NCBI GenBank assembly: GCA_004297225.1
Contig: SCUI01000013.1
Coordinates: 124,001 to 188,000, forward strand
DNA length: 64,000 nt
Source of the DNA: Lysobacteraceae bacterium
Lineage (GTDB): Bacteria; Pseudomonadota; Gammaproteobacteria; Xanthomonadales; Xanthomonadaceae
Reading direction: 5' to 3'
Under the pieces are notes generated by a model. The model was not told the origin of the DNA, made no database searches, and saw only the letters and a list, made by a program, of their open reading frames with translations. Positions 8,573 to 17,247 of this stretch are shown here, piece by piece. Position numbers and translations under genes: made by a program. The number at the start of each line of letters is the position of its first letter. Position 1 is the first letter of the stretch.

Positions 8573-9796
8573 ATGACCGAGAAACATGGAAGCGACCGTG
8601 CGGCGCGGAAAGCCGCTAAAGCGGCGACCGGAGCCGCGTGCGGCGTTCGCGCCGCGGGTGCGCAACCCAGTATCACAGCACCCGCAAACTGCATCCGTCC
8701 GCTACGTCATGGGGTGGACAGCCTTTACCTGTCCTTCCAGGGCGGCATTGATCCCGAGCTGGCGCTGTGGCTGCAGGAGTGCAAGCAGAAGGCCCAGTCC
8801 GCCAATGAGCACGCCATCGCCCTGGCGGGCATCGGGCTGGGGGACCACCAATTCATGGTCCTGCCGCGTGGCCGGGGGCGCTTCGCCTTCGTCATGGAGG
8901 ACAACTGGTTCTCTATCCAGCTGTCCAATGCCACGGCGGGGGTCCTGCCGCTGGCGCTGGTCCAGGTCCGCAGCGAGTACCTGACGGCGGTCGGGCCCGA
9001 GGAGGCCATCGCCACCATTACCCAGCTGGTCGGGGACATGGGCGAGGTCCAGGGGCCGCCGAAGATCAGCCGCCTCGACCTGTTCGCGGACTTCCAGACG
9101 GACCACGACCTGGCCGCGTTGCCGGGGAGTCACTGGGTCAAGCGCAGCAAGAAGCGCTCCATCCACGAGGAATGCGACCAGGTCACGGGCATTTCCTTCG
9201 GCAGCGGGAACGAAGTGAGCGCCCGGCTCTACGACAAGACGCGGGAAATCCTGAAGTCAGGGAAGGACTACATGAGGCCGCTGTGGGCCCAGGAGGGCTG
9301 GGCCGGCGAGGCTCCGGTGTGGCGCATGGAGTTCCAGGTGCGTCGCGAAGGCCTGCCGGAGCAGATGCGCGGGCCCGCCGGGGAGGTGCTGGGCTGCTGC
9401 GGCAGCCTGTGGCGCTACCTGTGCGGCGAGTGGCTACGGCTGGCGATTCCCTCGGGAACCGACGAGACGCGCAGCCGCTGGCCCACCCACCCACTTTGGG
9501 AAGGCCTGTCGCAACTGTGGGACATAGACCCGGAAGCCCCGCCACTCACCCGCGTTCCGAAAGCCAGACTTCCCTCTGATGACCGCCTTTTCCGGCACGG
9601 CATCTCGGGGCTGAGTTCCTTCATGGCGCGGGAGGGCATCACGGAGCTGGACGAAGGCCTGGGCGAGTTCCTGCACGCGCTGGAGAGGTACTACGACGAC
9701 CCGGCCAAGCAGTTCCCGGAAACGCTGGAGGCCTACATCAAGCGCAAGGCGAACGCGAAGGCGCGGCGCTACAACCTGCGTCGGATGCGACCGTGA
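8573..9796 (+). CDS. Replication initiation protein (Rep_trans/phage replication-initiator type)
   Basis: A 407-residue protein resembling the rolling-circle initiators of filamentous phages and small integrative elements. Supporting motifs: GVDSLYLSFQG near the N-terminus, KISRLDLFADF, SARLYDKTREI and VWRMEFQVRREGL, an order typical of that family, where the Tyr of the ARLYDK motif is conserved. The N-terminal ~35 residues are Ala/Lys-rich and probably disordered. Third-position GC is high, unlike the retron module upstream. It is followed 13 bp later by the HTH gene, forming a rep-xis-int group. It suggests the excised circle may replicate. The family call comes from motif recollection and is not verified by search. 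Confidence 0.75.
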   Translation: MTEKHGSDRAARKAAKAATGAACGVRAAGAQPSITAPANCIRPLRHGVDSLYLSFQGGIDPELALWLQECKQKAQSANEHAIALAGIGLGDHQFMVLPRGRGRFAFVMEDNWFSIQLSNATAGVLPLALVQVRSEYLTAVGPEEAIATITQLVGDMGEVQGPPKISRLDLFADFQTDHDLAALPGSHWVKRSKKRSIHEECDQVTGISFGSGNEVSARLYDKTREILKSGKDYMRPLWAQEGWAGEAPVWRMEFQVRREGLPEQMRGPAGEVLGCCGSLWRYLCGEWLRLAIPSGTDETRSRWPTHPLWEGLSQLWDIDPEAPPLTRVPKARLPSDDRLFRHGISGLSSFMAREGITELDEGLGEFLHALERYYDDPAKQFPETLEAYIKRKANAKARRYNLRRMRP

Positions 9797-9809
9797 GCGG
9801 GGGTAGGCG

Positions 9810-10142
9810 ATGCGGACCCTCGACCTGCACGAAGCGGCGGCCTTCCTGCGAATGTCGCCCGCCGTGCTGCGCCGCCACGCCCGCGAAGGCCGCCTCAAAG
9901 CCGCGAAACCGGGCAAGCGCTGGGTGTTCCTCGAAGACGACCTTGCTGCGTATCTTGGTCAGCTTTACGCTGGCCGAAGGCAAGCGCCGCTAAGTGGCTC
10001 CAACCGGGAGAAATCCTCATGGGGCTATACCGACGCGGTGATGTCTGGTGGGTCCATCTCACCGCACCAAACGGCACGCGAGTACGCCGCTCTACTGGGA
10101 CTTCCATCGAAGTCCAGGCGCAGGAGTTCCACGACCGGCTGA
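9810..10142 (+). CDS. Small helix-turn-helix protein, excisionase-like
   Basis: Residues 1-50 are a MerR/excisionase-type helix-turn-helix (LDLHEAAAFLRMSPAVLRRH, then AREGRLKAAKPGKRWVF), as in the HTH_17 family often found beside tyrosine integrases as recombination directionality factors. The frame then continues to 110 residues with a Ser-rich tail lying over the first 124 bp of the integrase gene in another frame. The tail is atypical and may be non-functional. Position between rep and int fits an Xis role, which is inferred. Confidence 0.75.
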   Translation: MRTLDLHEAAAFLRMSPAVLRRHAREGRLKAAKPGKRWVFLEDDLAAYLGQLYAGRRQAPLSGSNREKSSWGYTDAVMSGGSISPHQTAREYAALLGLPSKSRRRSSTTG

Positions 10143-11047
10143 AGGTCCAGTTGTGGGAGGAACAGCGGCTCGGGGTTCGCCCCGAGCGGAGTTGGCAGGA
10201 CGCCGCCGTCCGGTGGGTGAAGGAAACCCGCGACAAGCGATCGCATGGAAAGGACGTGGCCAAGTTGCGGTGGCTGGATCGCTACCTGGGCCACCTGCTG
10301 CTCTCGCAGGTGACCCGGGACGTGATCGACGCCATAGCCGAGCGCAAGGTTCGCGAGTCGAGCCGGAGCAACGCCAACCGCTACCTGGCCCTGATCCGGG
10401 CGATCCTGAGACGCGCAAGGGACGAATGGAATTGGCTGGAGACGATTCCGAAAGTCCGGCTGTTCCGGGAACCGAGGGGGCGCATCCGCTTCCTGACTCC
10501 CGAAGAGGCGCGGCGGCTCCTGGACGAGCTGCCGCCCCACCTTCGGGATATGGCGCAGTTCGCACTCGCCACGGGCCTGAGGCAGCGCAACGTGTCCTTC
10601 CTGCGGTGGGAGCAGGTGGACATGGCCCGTCGTGTCGCGTGGATCCATCCGGACGAAGCCAAGGCCGGTCGGGCCATTGGCGTCCCACTGAACGAGTCCG
10701 CCGTCGCGGTGTTGCGGCGGCGGCTCGGGACCGACAACGCGCACGTCTTCACCTATGAAGGGAAGCCCGTGGCGCGCTGTTCGACGAAAGCGTGGAAGGC
10801 GGCCCTGGAACGGGCAGGGATCGAACGCTCGTTCCGCTGGCACGACCTGAGGCACACCTGGGCCTCATGGCACGTCCAGAGCGGGACGCCGCTGCAGGAG
10901 CTGATGGAGCTGGGCGGCTGGGCCAGCTTCGAGATGGTCCTGCGGTACGCGCATCTGGCGGCGGACCACCTGCGTGGCGCTGCGTGCCGGATCGATGACA
11001 CGTTTTTGTCACACACAAAAAACCCGCAACACGTGCGGGCTGTTTGA
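10019..11047 (+). CDS. Tyrosine recombinase (integrase) of the tRNA-Phe element
   Basis: A 342-residue site-specific recombinase. The N-terminal ~150 residues comprise an arm-binding-like start and a SAM-like core-binding domain. The catalytic domain shows Arg188 in ATGLRQRN, HDLRH (His275, Arg278) and the nucleophile Tyr310 in LRYAHL, preceded by GGWAS. All expected active-site residues are present, so the enzyme is probably functional. The 3' end lies 37 bp from the tRNA-Phe attachment site. The start at 10019 follows GGGAG with near-ideal spacing and overlaps the HTH gene. Confidence 0.95.
   Translation: MGLYRRGDVWWVHLTAPNGTRVRRSTGTSIEVQAQEFHDRLKVQLWEEQRLGVRPERSWQDAAVRWVKETRDKRSHGKDVAKLRWLDRYLGHLLLSQVTRDVIDAIAERKVRESSRSNANRYLALIRAILRRARDEWNWLETIPKVRLFREPRGRIRFLTPEEARRLLDELPPHLRDMAQFALATGLRQRNVSFLRWEQVDMARRVAWIHPDEAKAGRAIGVPLNESAVAVLRRRLGTDNAHVFTYEGKPVARCSTKAWKAALERAGIERSFRWHDLRHTWASWHVQSGTPLQELMELGGWASFEMVLRYAHLAADHLRGAACRIDDTFLSHTKNPQHVRAV
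11017..11039 (-). terminator. Intrinsic terminator facing the tRNA-Phe gene
   Basis: Read on the minus strand, CCCGCA (11039-11034) pairs with TGCGGG (11028-11023) around a 5-nt loop and is followed by a run of six T (11022-11017). This is a standard terminator for transcription leaving tRNA-Phe. It lies within the last codons of the integrase and so is supplied by the element. Confidence 0.75.
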
Positions 11048-11084
11048 TCGTGATGTAAGGCCTTGAATTTCCACCACTTGGAAG

Positions 11085-11129
11085 TGGTGGCCGGGGAGGG
11101 AATCGAACCCCCGACACGGGGATTTTCAA
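11085..11129. repeat. Right attachment repeat within tRNA-Phe
   Basis: Identical to 5447-5491. It covers the CCA end to the anticodon loop of the intact tRNA-Phe, so integration regenerated a full tRNA on this side. A 9-bp inverted repeat (11071-11079 with 11082-11090) overlaps its left edge. Confidence 0.93.
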
Positions 11130-11160
11130 TCCCCTGCTCTACCAACTGAGCTACCCGGCC
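11085..11160 (-). tRNA. tRNA-Phe (anticodon GAA)
   Basis: A 76-nt cloverleaf on the minus strand: acceptor GGCCGGG/CCCGGCC, D-arm with AGCTCAGTTGGTAGAGC, anticodon stem GGGGA/TCCCC around TTGAAAA (anticodon GAA), T-arm with GGTTCGATTCC, encoded CCA. This is the target and functional survivor of the element insertion. Its 3' half is shared with the att repeat. Confidence 0.97.
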
Positions 11161-11348
11161 GGTGCAACGCTCCCGTCGGGGAGGCCGCGAAGCCCGCATC
11201 TGCGAGGGCGCGATGATACGGACGCGCCGCCCGCGGGGCAAGTTGCGGGGCTTCCAGCATCCCGGCTGAACGGGGGTTGCGCCGCGCGCGGCCGGTGGCC
11301 GCGCCCCGGCGCATGATCGGCAGCACACCCACGAAAGGAGCCAGCGTC

Positions 11349-11756
11349 ATGGCATTCCGTCTTTTCCTGGCCGCCTCCATCGCCGCGCTGCTTGCCGCCT
11401 GCGCCACCACCCGCATGAGCGATGCGGAAAGCCTGGCGTTGTATCGCGCCCACGCCGGCGAGCCGGTGCGCACCATCCGCTATTACGATCCGGTCAGTTG
11501 GGAAGAGGTCGACGAGGCCCACCTGCTGCTGACCATGCGCCCGCGCGAGGTCTACCTGCTGCGCATCAGCGGTCCCTGCCTGGACTGGGGCGGCGCCTCG
11601 CCGACGATCGCGATCAGCAGCCAGGCCGGCTTCGTCAGCGCGGGTTTCGACCGCGTTTCCGTGCCCGGCGTGCCCGCCGGTTGCAGGATCGAGGAGATCC
11701 GCCCGGTGGACATCGCCGCGGTGCGCGCGGCGCGCGAGCGGATGACGTCCAGGTAG
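11349..11756 (+). CDS. Small lipoprotein, unknown function
   Basis: A 135-residue lipoprotein. The signal peptide ends in a lipobox (LLAAC, modified Cys at residue 18). The mature part has the elements RTIRYYDPVSWEEVDE, VYLLRISGPCLDW and a late Cys in PAGCRIEEIRPVD; the two Cys could form a disulphide. It resembles the short Xanthomonadaceae lipoproteins filed as DUF6491, an attribution from memory. AAAGGAG is well placed before ATG 11349. Convergent with yggX, 4 bp apart. Confidence 0.82.
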   Translation: MAFRLFLAASIAALLAACATTRMSDAESLALYRAHAGEPVRTIRYYDPVSWEEVDEAHLLLTMRPREVYLLRISGPCLDWGGASPTIAISSQAGFVSAGFDRVSVPGVPAGCRIEEIRPVDIAAVRAARERMTSR

Positions 11757-11760
11757 GGCC

Positions 11761-12036
11761 TCACTCCGCCGGCGGGGCGACGAAGCCGGCGGGGATTTCC
11801 GCGTCGCCGCCGAACAGGAATTTCTCCATCTGGCCTTCGAGGAAGGCGCGGTGCTTCGGGTCCAGCGGCGACAGGCGGTTCTCGTTGATCAGCTTGGTCT
11901 GGTAGGCGAGCCATTGCGCCCACGCCGGCTTGCCGATGCCGGCGTAGACGCGCTTGCCCAGTTCGCCGGGCCAGGGCACGAAGTCCAGGCCTTCGGCCTC
12001 GCGCTGGTGCAGTTGGCAGAACACGGTACGGCTCAT
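11761..12036 (-). CDS. yggX: Fe(2+)-trafficking / oxidative damage protection protein YggX
   Basis: A 91-residue cytosolic protein that helps protect and repair Fe-S clusters. It begins [19 protein letters not shown], the conserved YggX N-terminus with its key Cys, and continues with [14 protein letters not shown] and [18 protein letters not shown]. Length matches the family. The ATG overlaps the stop of mutY (12033-12036). The mutY-yggX pairing is conserved in gamma-proteobacteria; MutY itself is an Fe-S enzyme. Confidence 0.96.
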   Translation of the reverse strand: MSRTVFCQLHQREAEGLDFVPWPGELGKRVYAGIGKPAWAQWLAYQTKLINENRLSPLDPKHRAFLEGQMEKFLFGGDAEIPAGFVAPPAE

Positions 12037-13085
12037 GCGACGGTTTCCTCCAGGAGCTTGCGGATCGGCGCTGGAATGCCCAGCGACGCCCATTCGTTGC
12101 GTCCGGCCCAACGCAGGTCGTCATTGTCGGCCACCTTCGCCCGCATCGCCACGCGCGGCCAACGCAACGGTTGCAGTTGCAGGTGGTAATGGGTGAAGCC
12201 GTGGTCGATCACCGGCAAGGCCTCGCCGTGGTCGTAGCTGGCGTCGACGTGGCCGTGGAACCATTCGCGCGCCAGCGCATGGTCGGGCGCTTCGGGCAGG
12301 GACCAGAGCGCGGCCCAGACGCCGGTCGCCGGGCGGCGTTGCAGCAGCACGCGGTCGCCGGCATCGACCAGCAGCAGCACCACCGCGCTGCGCACCGGGC
12401 GGGCCTTGCCCGGCTTGGGCCACGGCAGTTCGGCGACGCGTCCCGATTGCAGGGCGACGCACGCCGCCTGCAACGGGCAGACCACGCAGGCCGGATCGAA
12501 GCGCGTGCACAGGGTCGCGCCGAAATCCATCTGCGCCTGCGTGTAGTCGGCCATGCGCGCCCGGGGCAGCTGCGCCTGCGCCAACGCCCACAGCTGTTTC
12601 TCGACCGCGGGCGTGCCGGGCCAGCCGTCGATACCGTGCAGGCGCGCAAGCACGCGCTTGACGTTGCCGTCGAGGATCGGGAAGCGCTCCTCCCAGGCTT
12701 GCGCGAGGATCGCGCCGGCGGTGCTGCGGCCGATCCCGGGCAGCGCCAGCAGCGCGTTGAAATCGCGCGGCAGCTCGCCGCCATGGTGCTCGACGCAGGC
12801 GCGCGCCGCCGCGTGCAGGTTGCGGGCGCGGGCGTAGTAGCCCAGGCCCGACCACAACGCGAGCACCTGGTCCAAGGGTGCCGCCGCCAATTCGCGCACG
12901 CCCGGCAGCGCGGCCACGAAGCGTTCGAAGTAGGGCAGCACCACCTGCACCTGGGTCTGCTGCAGCATGATTTCCGACAACCACACGCGATAGGGCGTGC
13001 GCGGATGCTGCCAGGGCAGGTCGCGGCGTCCGCAGCGGTCGAACCAGTCCAGCAACGCCGCCGCGATGGCGGGCGTTTCAGTCAT
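12033..13085 (-). CDS. mutY: A/G-specific adenine DNA glycosylase MutY
   Basis: A 350-residue base-excision repair enzyme removing adenine paired with 8-oxoguanine. Visible: catalytic Glu in [10 protein letters not shown], helix-hairpin-helix [12 protein letters not shown], catalytic Asp in [11 protein letters not shown], the 4Fe-4S ligand spacing C-x6-C-x2-C-x5-C in [17 protein letters not shown], and a C-terminal NUDIX-like domain with [11 protein letters not shown] 13085 overlaps the end of the upstream asmA-like gene by 8 bp. The frame is open further upstream but only as an overlap with that gene. Confidence 0.97.
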   Translation of the reverse strand: MTETPAIAAALLDWFDRCGRRDLPWQHPRTPYRVWLSEIMLQQTQVQVVLPYFERFVAALPGVRELAAAPLDQVLALWSGLGYYARARNLHAAARACVEHHGGELPRDFNALLALPGIGRSTAGAILAQAWEERFPILDGNVKRVLARLHGIDGWPGTPAVEKQLWALAQAQLPRARMADYTQAQMDFGATLCTRFDPACVVCPLQAACVALQSGRVAELPWPKPGKARPVRSAVVLLLVDAGDRVLLQRRPATGVWAALWSLPEAPDHALAREWFHGHVDASYDHGEALPVIDHGFTHYHLQLQPLRWPRVAMRAKVADNDDLRWAGRNEWASLGIPAPIRKLLEETVA

Positions 13086-14373
13086 TGCCGGTGGGCGCGA
13101 TCGTGGGTTCGTCGACTTCGACGTGGACGCCCTCCAGGCGCGCGCCGACGATTTCCAGCAGCGGCGTGTCCATGCGGCCGTCGAGCGGCGGCAGCGGCGT
13201 CGCCATGCCCGCGTCGAGCCAGTCGGTGATGGCGGCAATGCGGAAGCGGCCGTCGAAGCGGGTCGCGTCCTTGCTCGCGCGCAGTTGCACGATCCCCGAC
13301 AGGTCGGCCGGACCCAGGTAATCGAGGCCCACCTCGACCGGCCCGCGCGGCCGGTGCAGCGGCGCCGGCAATTCCGGCCACGCCTGTGGCCATTGCGCGA
13401 TGTTGCCGTCCAGGTCCAGGGCCAGCGCATCGCCGAGTGCAACGCTGCCGCGCGCCATCGCGTCCGGGATCGGGTCTTCCGCCTCCGCTCCGCGGCCGCG
13501 CACGACCAGCGGAGCGGTCTCCATCGACAGCTTGCCGTAGTCGTAGCGGATCGGGCCATGCGCGCCCATCGCGAACGGCAGGTTGCTGGCCTGCGTCACG
13601 TAGCTGCCGGCAATCCCGAGCCGTGCCGGCACCACCTGGATGTCGTCGGTGCGGAAACGCAAGGGCCCGGACAGGCGCAGGTGCGCAGGCATGCGCCACT
13701 GCTTCCCGCCAAGCACCGCCAGGCGGCCGACCACGCCCATGCCGGTGGGGCTGGCGTCGGCCAGTGCCTGCATCCGCTGCAGCGCCAATGCAAGGTCGAA
13801 AGGCACGCGCAACGTGTCGGCGACGTAGCGGCCGCGCACGCGCGCGCGCAGTGGCTCGGTGGGCGCCAGCCGGGCGATGTCGATCGCGATGCCGTCGATG
13901 AACCAGTCCGCATCGGCGCCGTCGTTGCGGAGGCTGCCGTCGCGTACCAGCAGTCCGCGGGCCAGCGTCGGCAGCCGGGGTTCCTCGGACGGCGGGCGCG
14001 TGGACAGCCAGTGCCGCAGCGCGGCCAGCTGCAGCACCGGGCGGTCGAGTTCCAGGCGCTCCGCGTCCAGTGCCGCGCCGCGTGCGCGGATCGTCGACCA
14101 CGGCAGCGAGAGCAGGATGCGATCGGCGGTGAGCAACGGCACCTGCGCGCCCGGCTCGCGCGCGACGATGCCGCGGATCTCCAGGCGCGGCGTGCCGCGC
14201 AGCCGGTATTCCGCGGCGCCGCTGAAGGTGATGTCGAGCCCCAGTGTCCCGCCGACCCGCGAGAGCAGGAAGCGCGTCGCGCGCTCGGGCTGCAGGGCGA
14301 AGCGCAACGCCAGCAGCAAGGCAAGCAGCGCCAGCGCGATCGCGATGAGGACCCGCCGCCGGCGCGCGTCCAT
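13078..14373 (-). CDS. AsmA-like inner-membrane-anchored periplasmic protein
   Basis: A 431-residue protein. Residues ~7-27 form one N-terminal membrane segment (LIAIALALLALLLALRF). The rest is periplasmic, beta-rich and built of short repeats typical of AsmA/DUF748-like proteins thought to act in lipid transport or outer-membrane assembly (ILLSLPWSTIRARGAALDAE). No catalytic residues are expected. It sits between ftsY (9 bp upstream) and mutY, in an apparent ftsY-asmA-mutY-yggX operon. The family call is from architecture and is moderate. Confidence 0.75.
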   Translation of the reverse strand: MDARRRRVLIAIALALLALLLALRFALQPERATRFLLSRVGGTLGLDITFSGAAEYRLRGTPRLEIRGIVAREPGAQVPLLTADRILLSLPWSTIRARGAALDAERLELDRPVLQLAALRHWLSTRPPSEEPRLPTLARGLLVRDGSLRNDGADADWFIDGIAIDIARLAPTEPLRARVRGRYVADTLRVPFDLALALQRMQALADASPTGMGVVGRLAVLGGKQWRMPAHLRLSGPLRFRTDDIQVVPARLGIAGSYVTQASNLPFAMGAHGPIRYDYGKLSMETAPLVVRGRGAEAEDPIPDAMARGSVALGDALALDLDGNIAQWPQAWPELPAPLHRPRGPVEVGLDYLGPADLSGIVQLRASKDATRFDGRFRIAAITDWLDAGMATPLPPLDGRMDTPLLEIVGARLEGVHVEVDEPTIAPTGND

Positions 14374-14382
14374 GGTGGTCGC

Positions 14383-15417
14383 TCAGCCGCCGAGGCTGCG
14401 CGGCAGCAGCGCGTCGACGAAGGCCCCGGCGTCGAACACGCGCAGGTCCTCGGCGCGCTCGCCGATGCCGGCGTAGCGGATGGGGATGCCGAATTCGCGC
14501 GCCAGCGCGAAGACCACGCCGCCCTTGGCGGTGCCGTCGAGCTTGGTCACCACCAGGCCGGTCACGTTCACCGCCGCATGGAACTGGCGCAATTGCGACA
14601 GCGCGTTCTGGCCGGTAGTGCCGTCGATCACCATCAGCACCTCGTGCGGCGCATCGGGGTCGAGCTTGCCGAGCACGCGGCGGATCTTGCCCAGTTCCGC
14701 CATCAGTCCCTGCTGCGTATGCAGGCGACCGGCGGTGTCGGCGATGAGCACCTCGACGCCGCGCGCCTTCGCCGCCTGCAGCGCGTCGAAGGCCACCGAG
14801 GCGGGGTCGGCGTCCTGGCCCTGCGCCACCACCGTCACGCCGTTGCGTTCGCCCCAGGCCTGCAGTTGCGCCACCGCGGCCGCGCGGAAGGTGTCGCCGG
14901 CCGCCAGCATCAGGGTGCGGCCCTCGTCCTTGTAGCGGCGCGCAAGCTTGCCGATCGTGGTGGTCTTGCCGACGCCGTTGACGCCGACGGTGAGGATCAC
15001 GAACGGCCGCCGTGCCGGGTCGATCGCCAGCGGCACCGCGACCGGCCGCAGCATTGCGAGCAGTTCGTCGCGCAGCGCGGCCAGCAGCGCGCCGGCGTCG
15101 GCGAATTCGCGCGCGGCCATGCGCTTGCGCAGGCCATCGACCAGCTGCGTGCTCGCGGCGACGCCGACGTCGGCGGTCAGCAACGCGGTCTCGATTTCCT
15201 CCAGCAGCGCGTCGTCGAGCCGCGGGTTGCGCGAGAACAGCCCGCCGAGGCTGCGGCTGAAGCCGCTGCCGCGCAGCCGTTCGCGCCAGCCTTCGGCGCC
15301 GGGCGACGCGGGGGGCACTTCGGGCGGGACGGGTGCTTGGACAGGCGCTGGGGCCGCGGGCGCATCGGCGGCGGGCGCCGCCGCTTCAGGCTTCTTGCGG
15401 CGGAAAAAACTCACCAT
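14383..15417 (-). CDS. ftsY: Signal recognition particle receptor FtsY
   Basis: A 344-residue SRP receptor GTPase. It begins with a basic MVSFFRRKK and a short Ala/Pro-rich A-region, then the N domain (from ~40) and the G domain with GVNGVGKTTTIGKLA (P-loop), DTFRAAA, DTAGRLH and TKLDGTAKGG. Start 15417 places the conserved amphipathic start first; in-frame codons further upstream run into the rsmD promoter region. Divergent from rsmD, a common arrangement in this family. Confidence 0.97.
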   Translation of the reverse strand: MVSFFRRKKPEAAAPAADAPAAPAPVQAPVPPEVPPASPGAEGWRERLRGSGFSRSLGGLFSRNPRLDDALLEEIETALLTADVGVAASTQLVDGLRKRMAAREFADAGALLAALRDELLAMLRPVAVPLAIDPARRPFVILTVGVNGVGKTTTIGKLARRYKDEGRTLMLAAGDTFRAAAVAQLQAWGERNGVTVVAQGQDADPASVAFDALQAAKARGVEVLIADTAGRLHTQQGLMAELGKIRRVLGKLDPDAPHEVLMVIDGTTGQNALSQLRQFHAAVNVTGLVVTKLDGTAKGGVVFALAREFGIPIRYAGIGERAEDLRVFDAGAFVDALLPRSLGG

Positions 15418-15475
15418 CGTCGGGACCATCGCGCAGAATGGCGCGCATGGTAGCACCGGCCCCATTCACGATCCG

Positions 15476-16626
<1,151 letters not shown>

Positions 16627-16654
16627 ATGGAGTCCCTTGGGGGAGAGGCAATCA

Positions 16655-17149
16655 ATGAAGAACATGACGCGAATGATCCTGGTGGCAATCCTGGCCCTGC
16701 CGTTGCTGGCGGCCTGCGCGAAGGAGGAGGCACCGAAGGTCGAGGCCCAGGCGGCGATGAGCGCCCCGGCCGGCGACGACCTGGATGCCTGGCGCGCGTA
16801 CCTGCAGGACGTGGTGCCGCGGAACATGGGCGGCATCGCCAACCAGCCCTATGTGTACCTGCTGCCCGGCGAAAGCGCGCCCGACTTCCAGGACCAGTAC
16901 GACCGCATGCTGGAGAAGGCGCAGAGCGACGTGGGTCGCGGCATCATCTCCGGCAACATGCTGGCCTACGCCTCGCCGGCATCGGCGAAGATGGCCGACA
17001 TCGTCGTCGCCTCGTTCGCCAGCGTGCCGCCGGGTTCGATGAAGGGCGTGCGCGTGCTGTTCATCGGCCAGCCCGCCGATGGCGACCGGGTCAAGGCGGC
17101 GGTGGAGCCGGCCGGGGTCAACTACGTGTTCGTCGATTCGACCAAGTAA
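16655..17149 (+). CDS. Lipoprotein of unknown function, 164 aa
   Basis: The signal peptide ends LPLLAAC (lipidated Cys at residue 21). The mature protein has a variable charged stretch (KEEAPKVEAQ), then a globular part with YLLPGESAPDF, IISGNMLAYASPASAK and a C-terminal fold with VRVLFIGQPADGDRVKAAV. No catalytic motif is recognised. A strong ribosome site (GGGGGAGAGG) precedes ATG 16655. It follows coaD by 28 bp and may share its transcript. Confidence 0.8.
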   Translation: MKNMTRMILVAILALPLLAACAKEEAPKVEAQAAMSAPAGDDLDAWRAYLQDVVPRNMGGIANQPYVYLLPGESAPDFQDQYDRMLEKAQSDVGRGIISGNMLAYASPASAKMADIVVASFASVPPGSMKGVRVLFIGQPADGDRVKAAVEPAGVNYVFVDSTK

Positions 17150-17247
17150 CCACGTAGCCACGAGTGGGTAGGCAACCGGGCGCCGGCACTCGCCGGCCGG
17201 CGTCCGCAACTGCTGGCGAAGCTGCGCCGGCCGGAACTGGAGTCGGC

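Larger units (their letters stand above)
5447..11129. mobile_element. Integrative element in tRNA-Phe carrying a retron-like system
   Basis: The element is bounded by 45-bp perfect direct repeats (5447-5491 and 11085-11129) equal to the 3' half of tRNA-Phe, from the CCA end to the anticodon loop. A tyrosine integrase lies at the tRNA end, which is the usual arrangement for elements inserting in tRNA genes. Cargo from left to right: structured RNA, 49-aa ORF, XRE regulator, reverse transcriptase, unknown protein, Rep-like protein, HTH protein, integrase. The left part (about 5500-8500) is visibly more AT-rich than the chromosome, while the rep-int part is GC-rich, so the element looks mosaic. 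No conjugation or phage structural genes are present. Confidence 0.9.
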
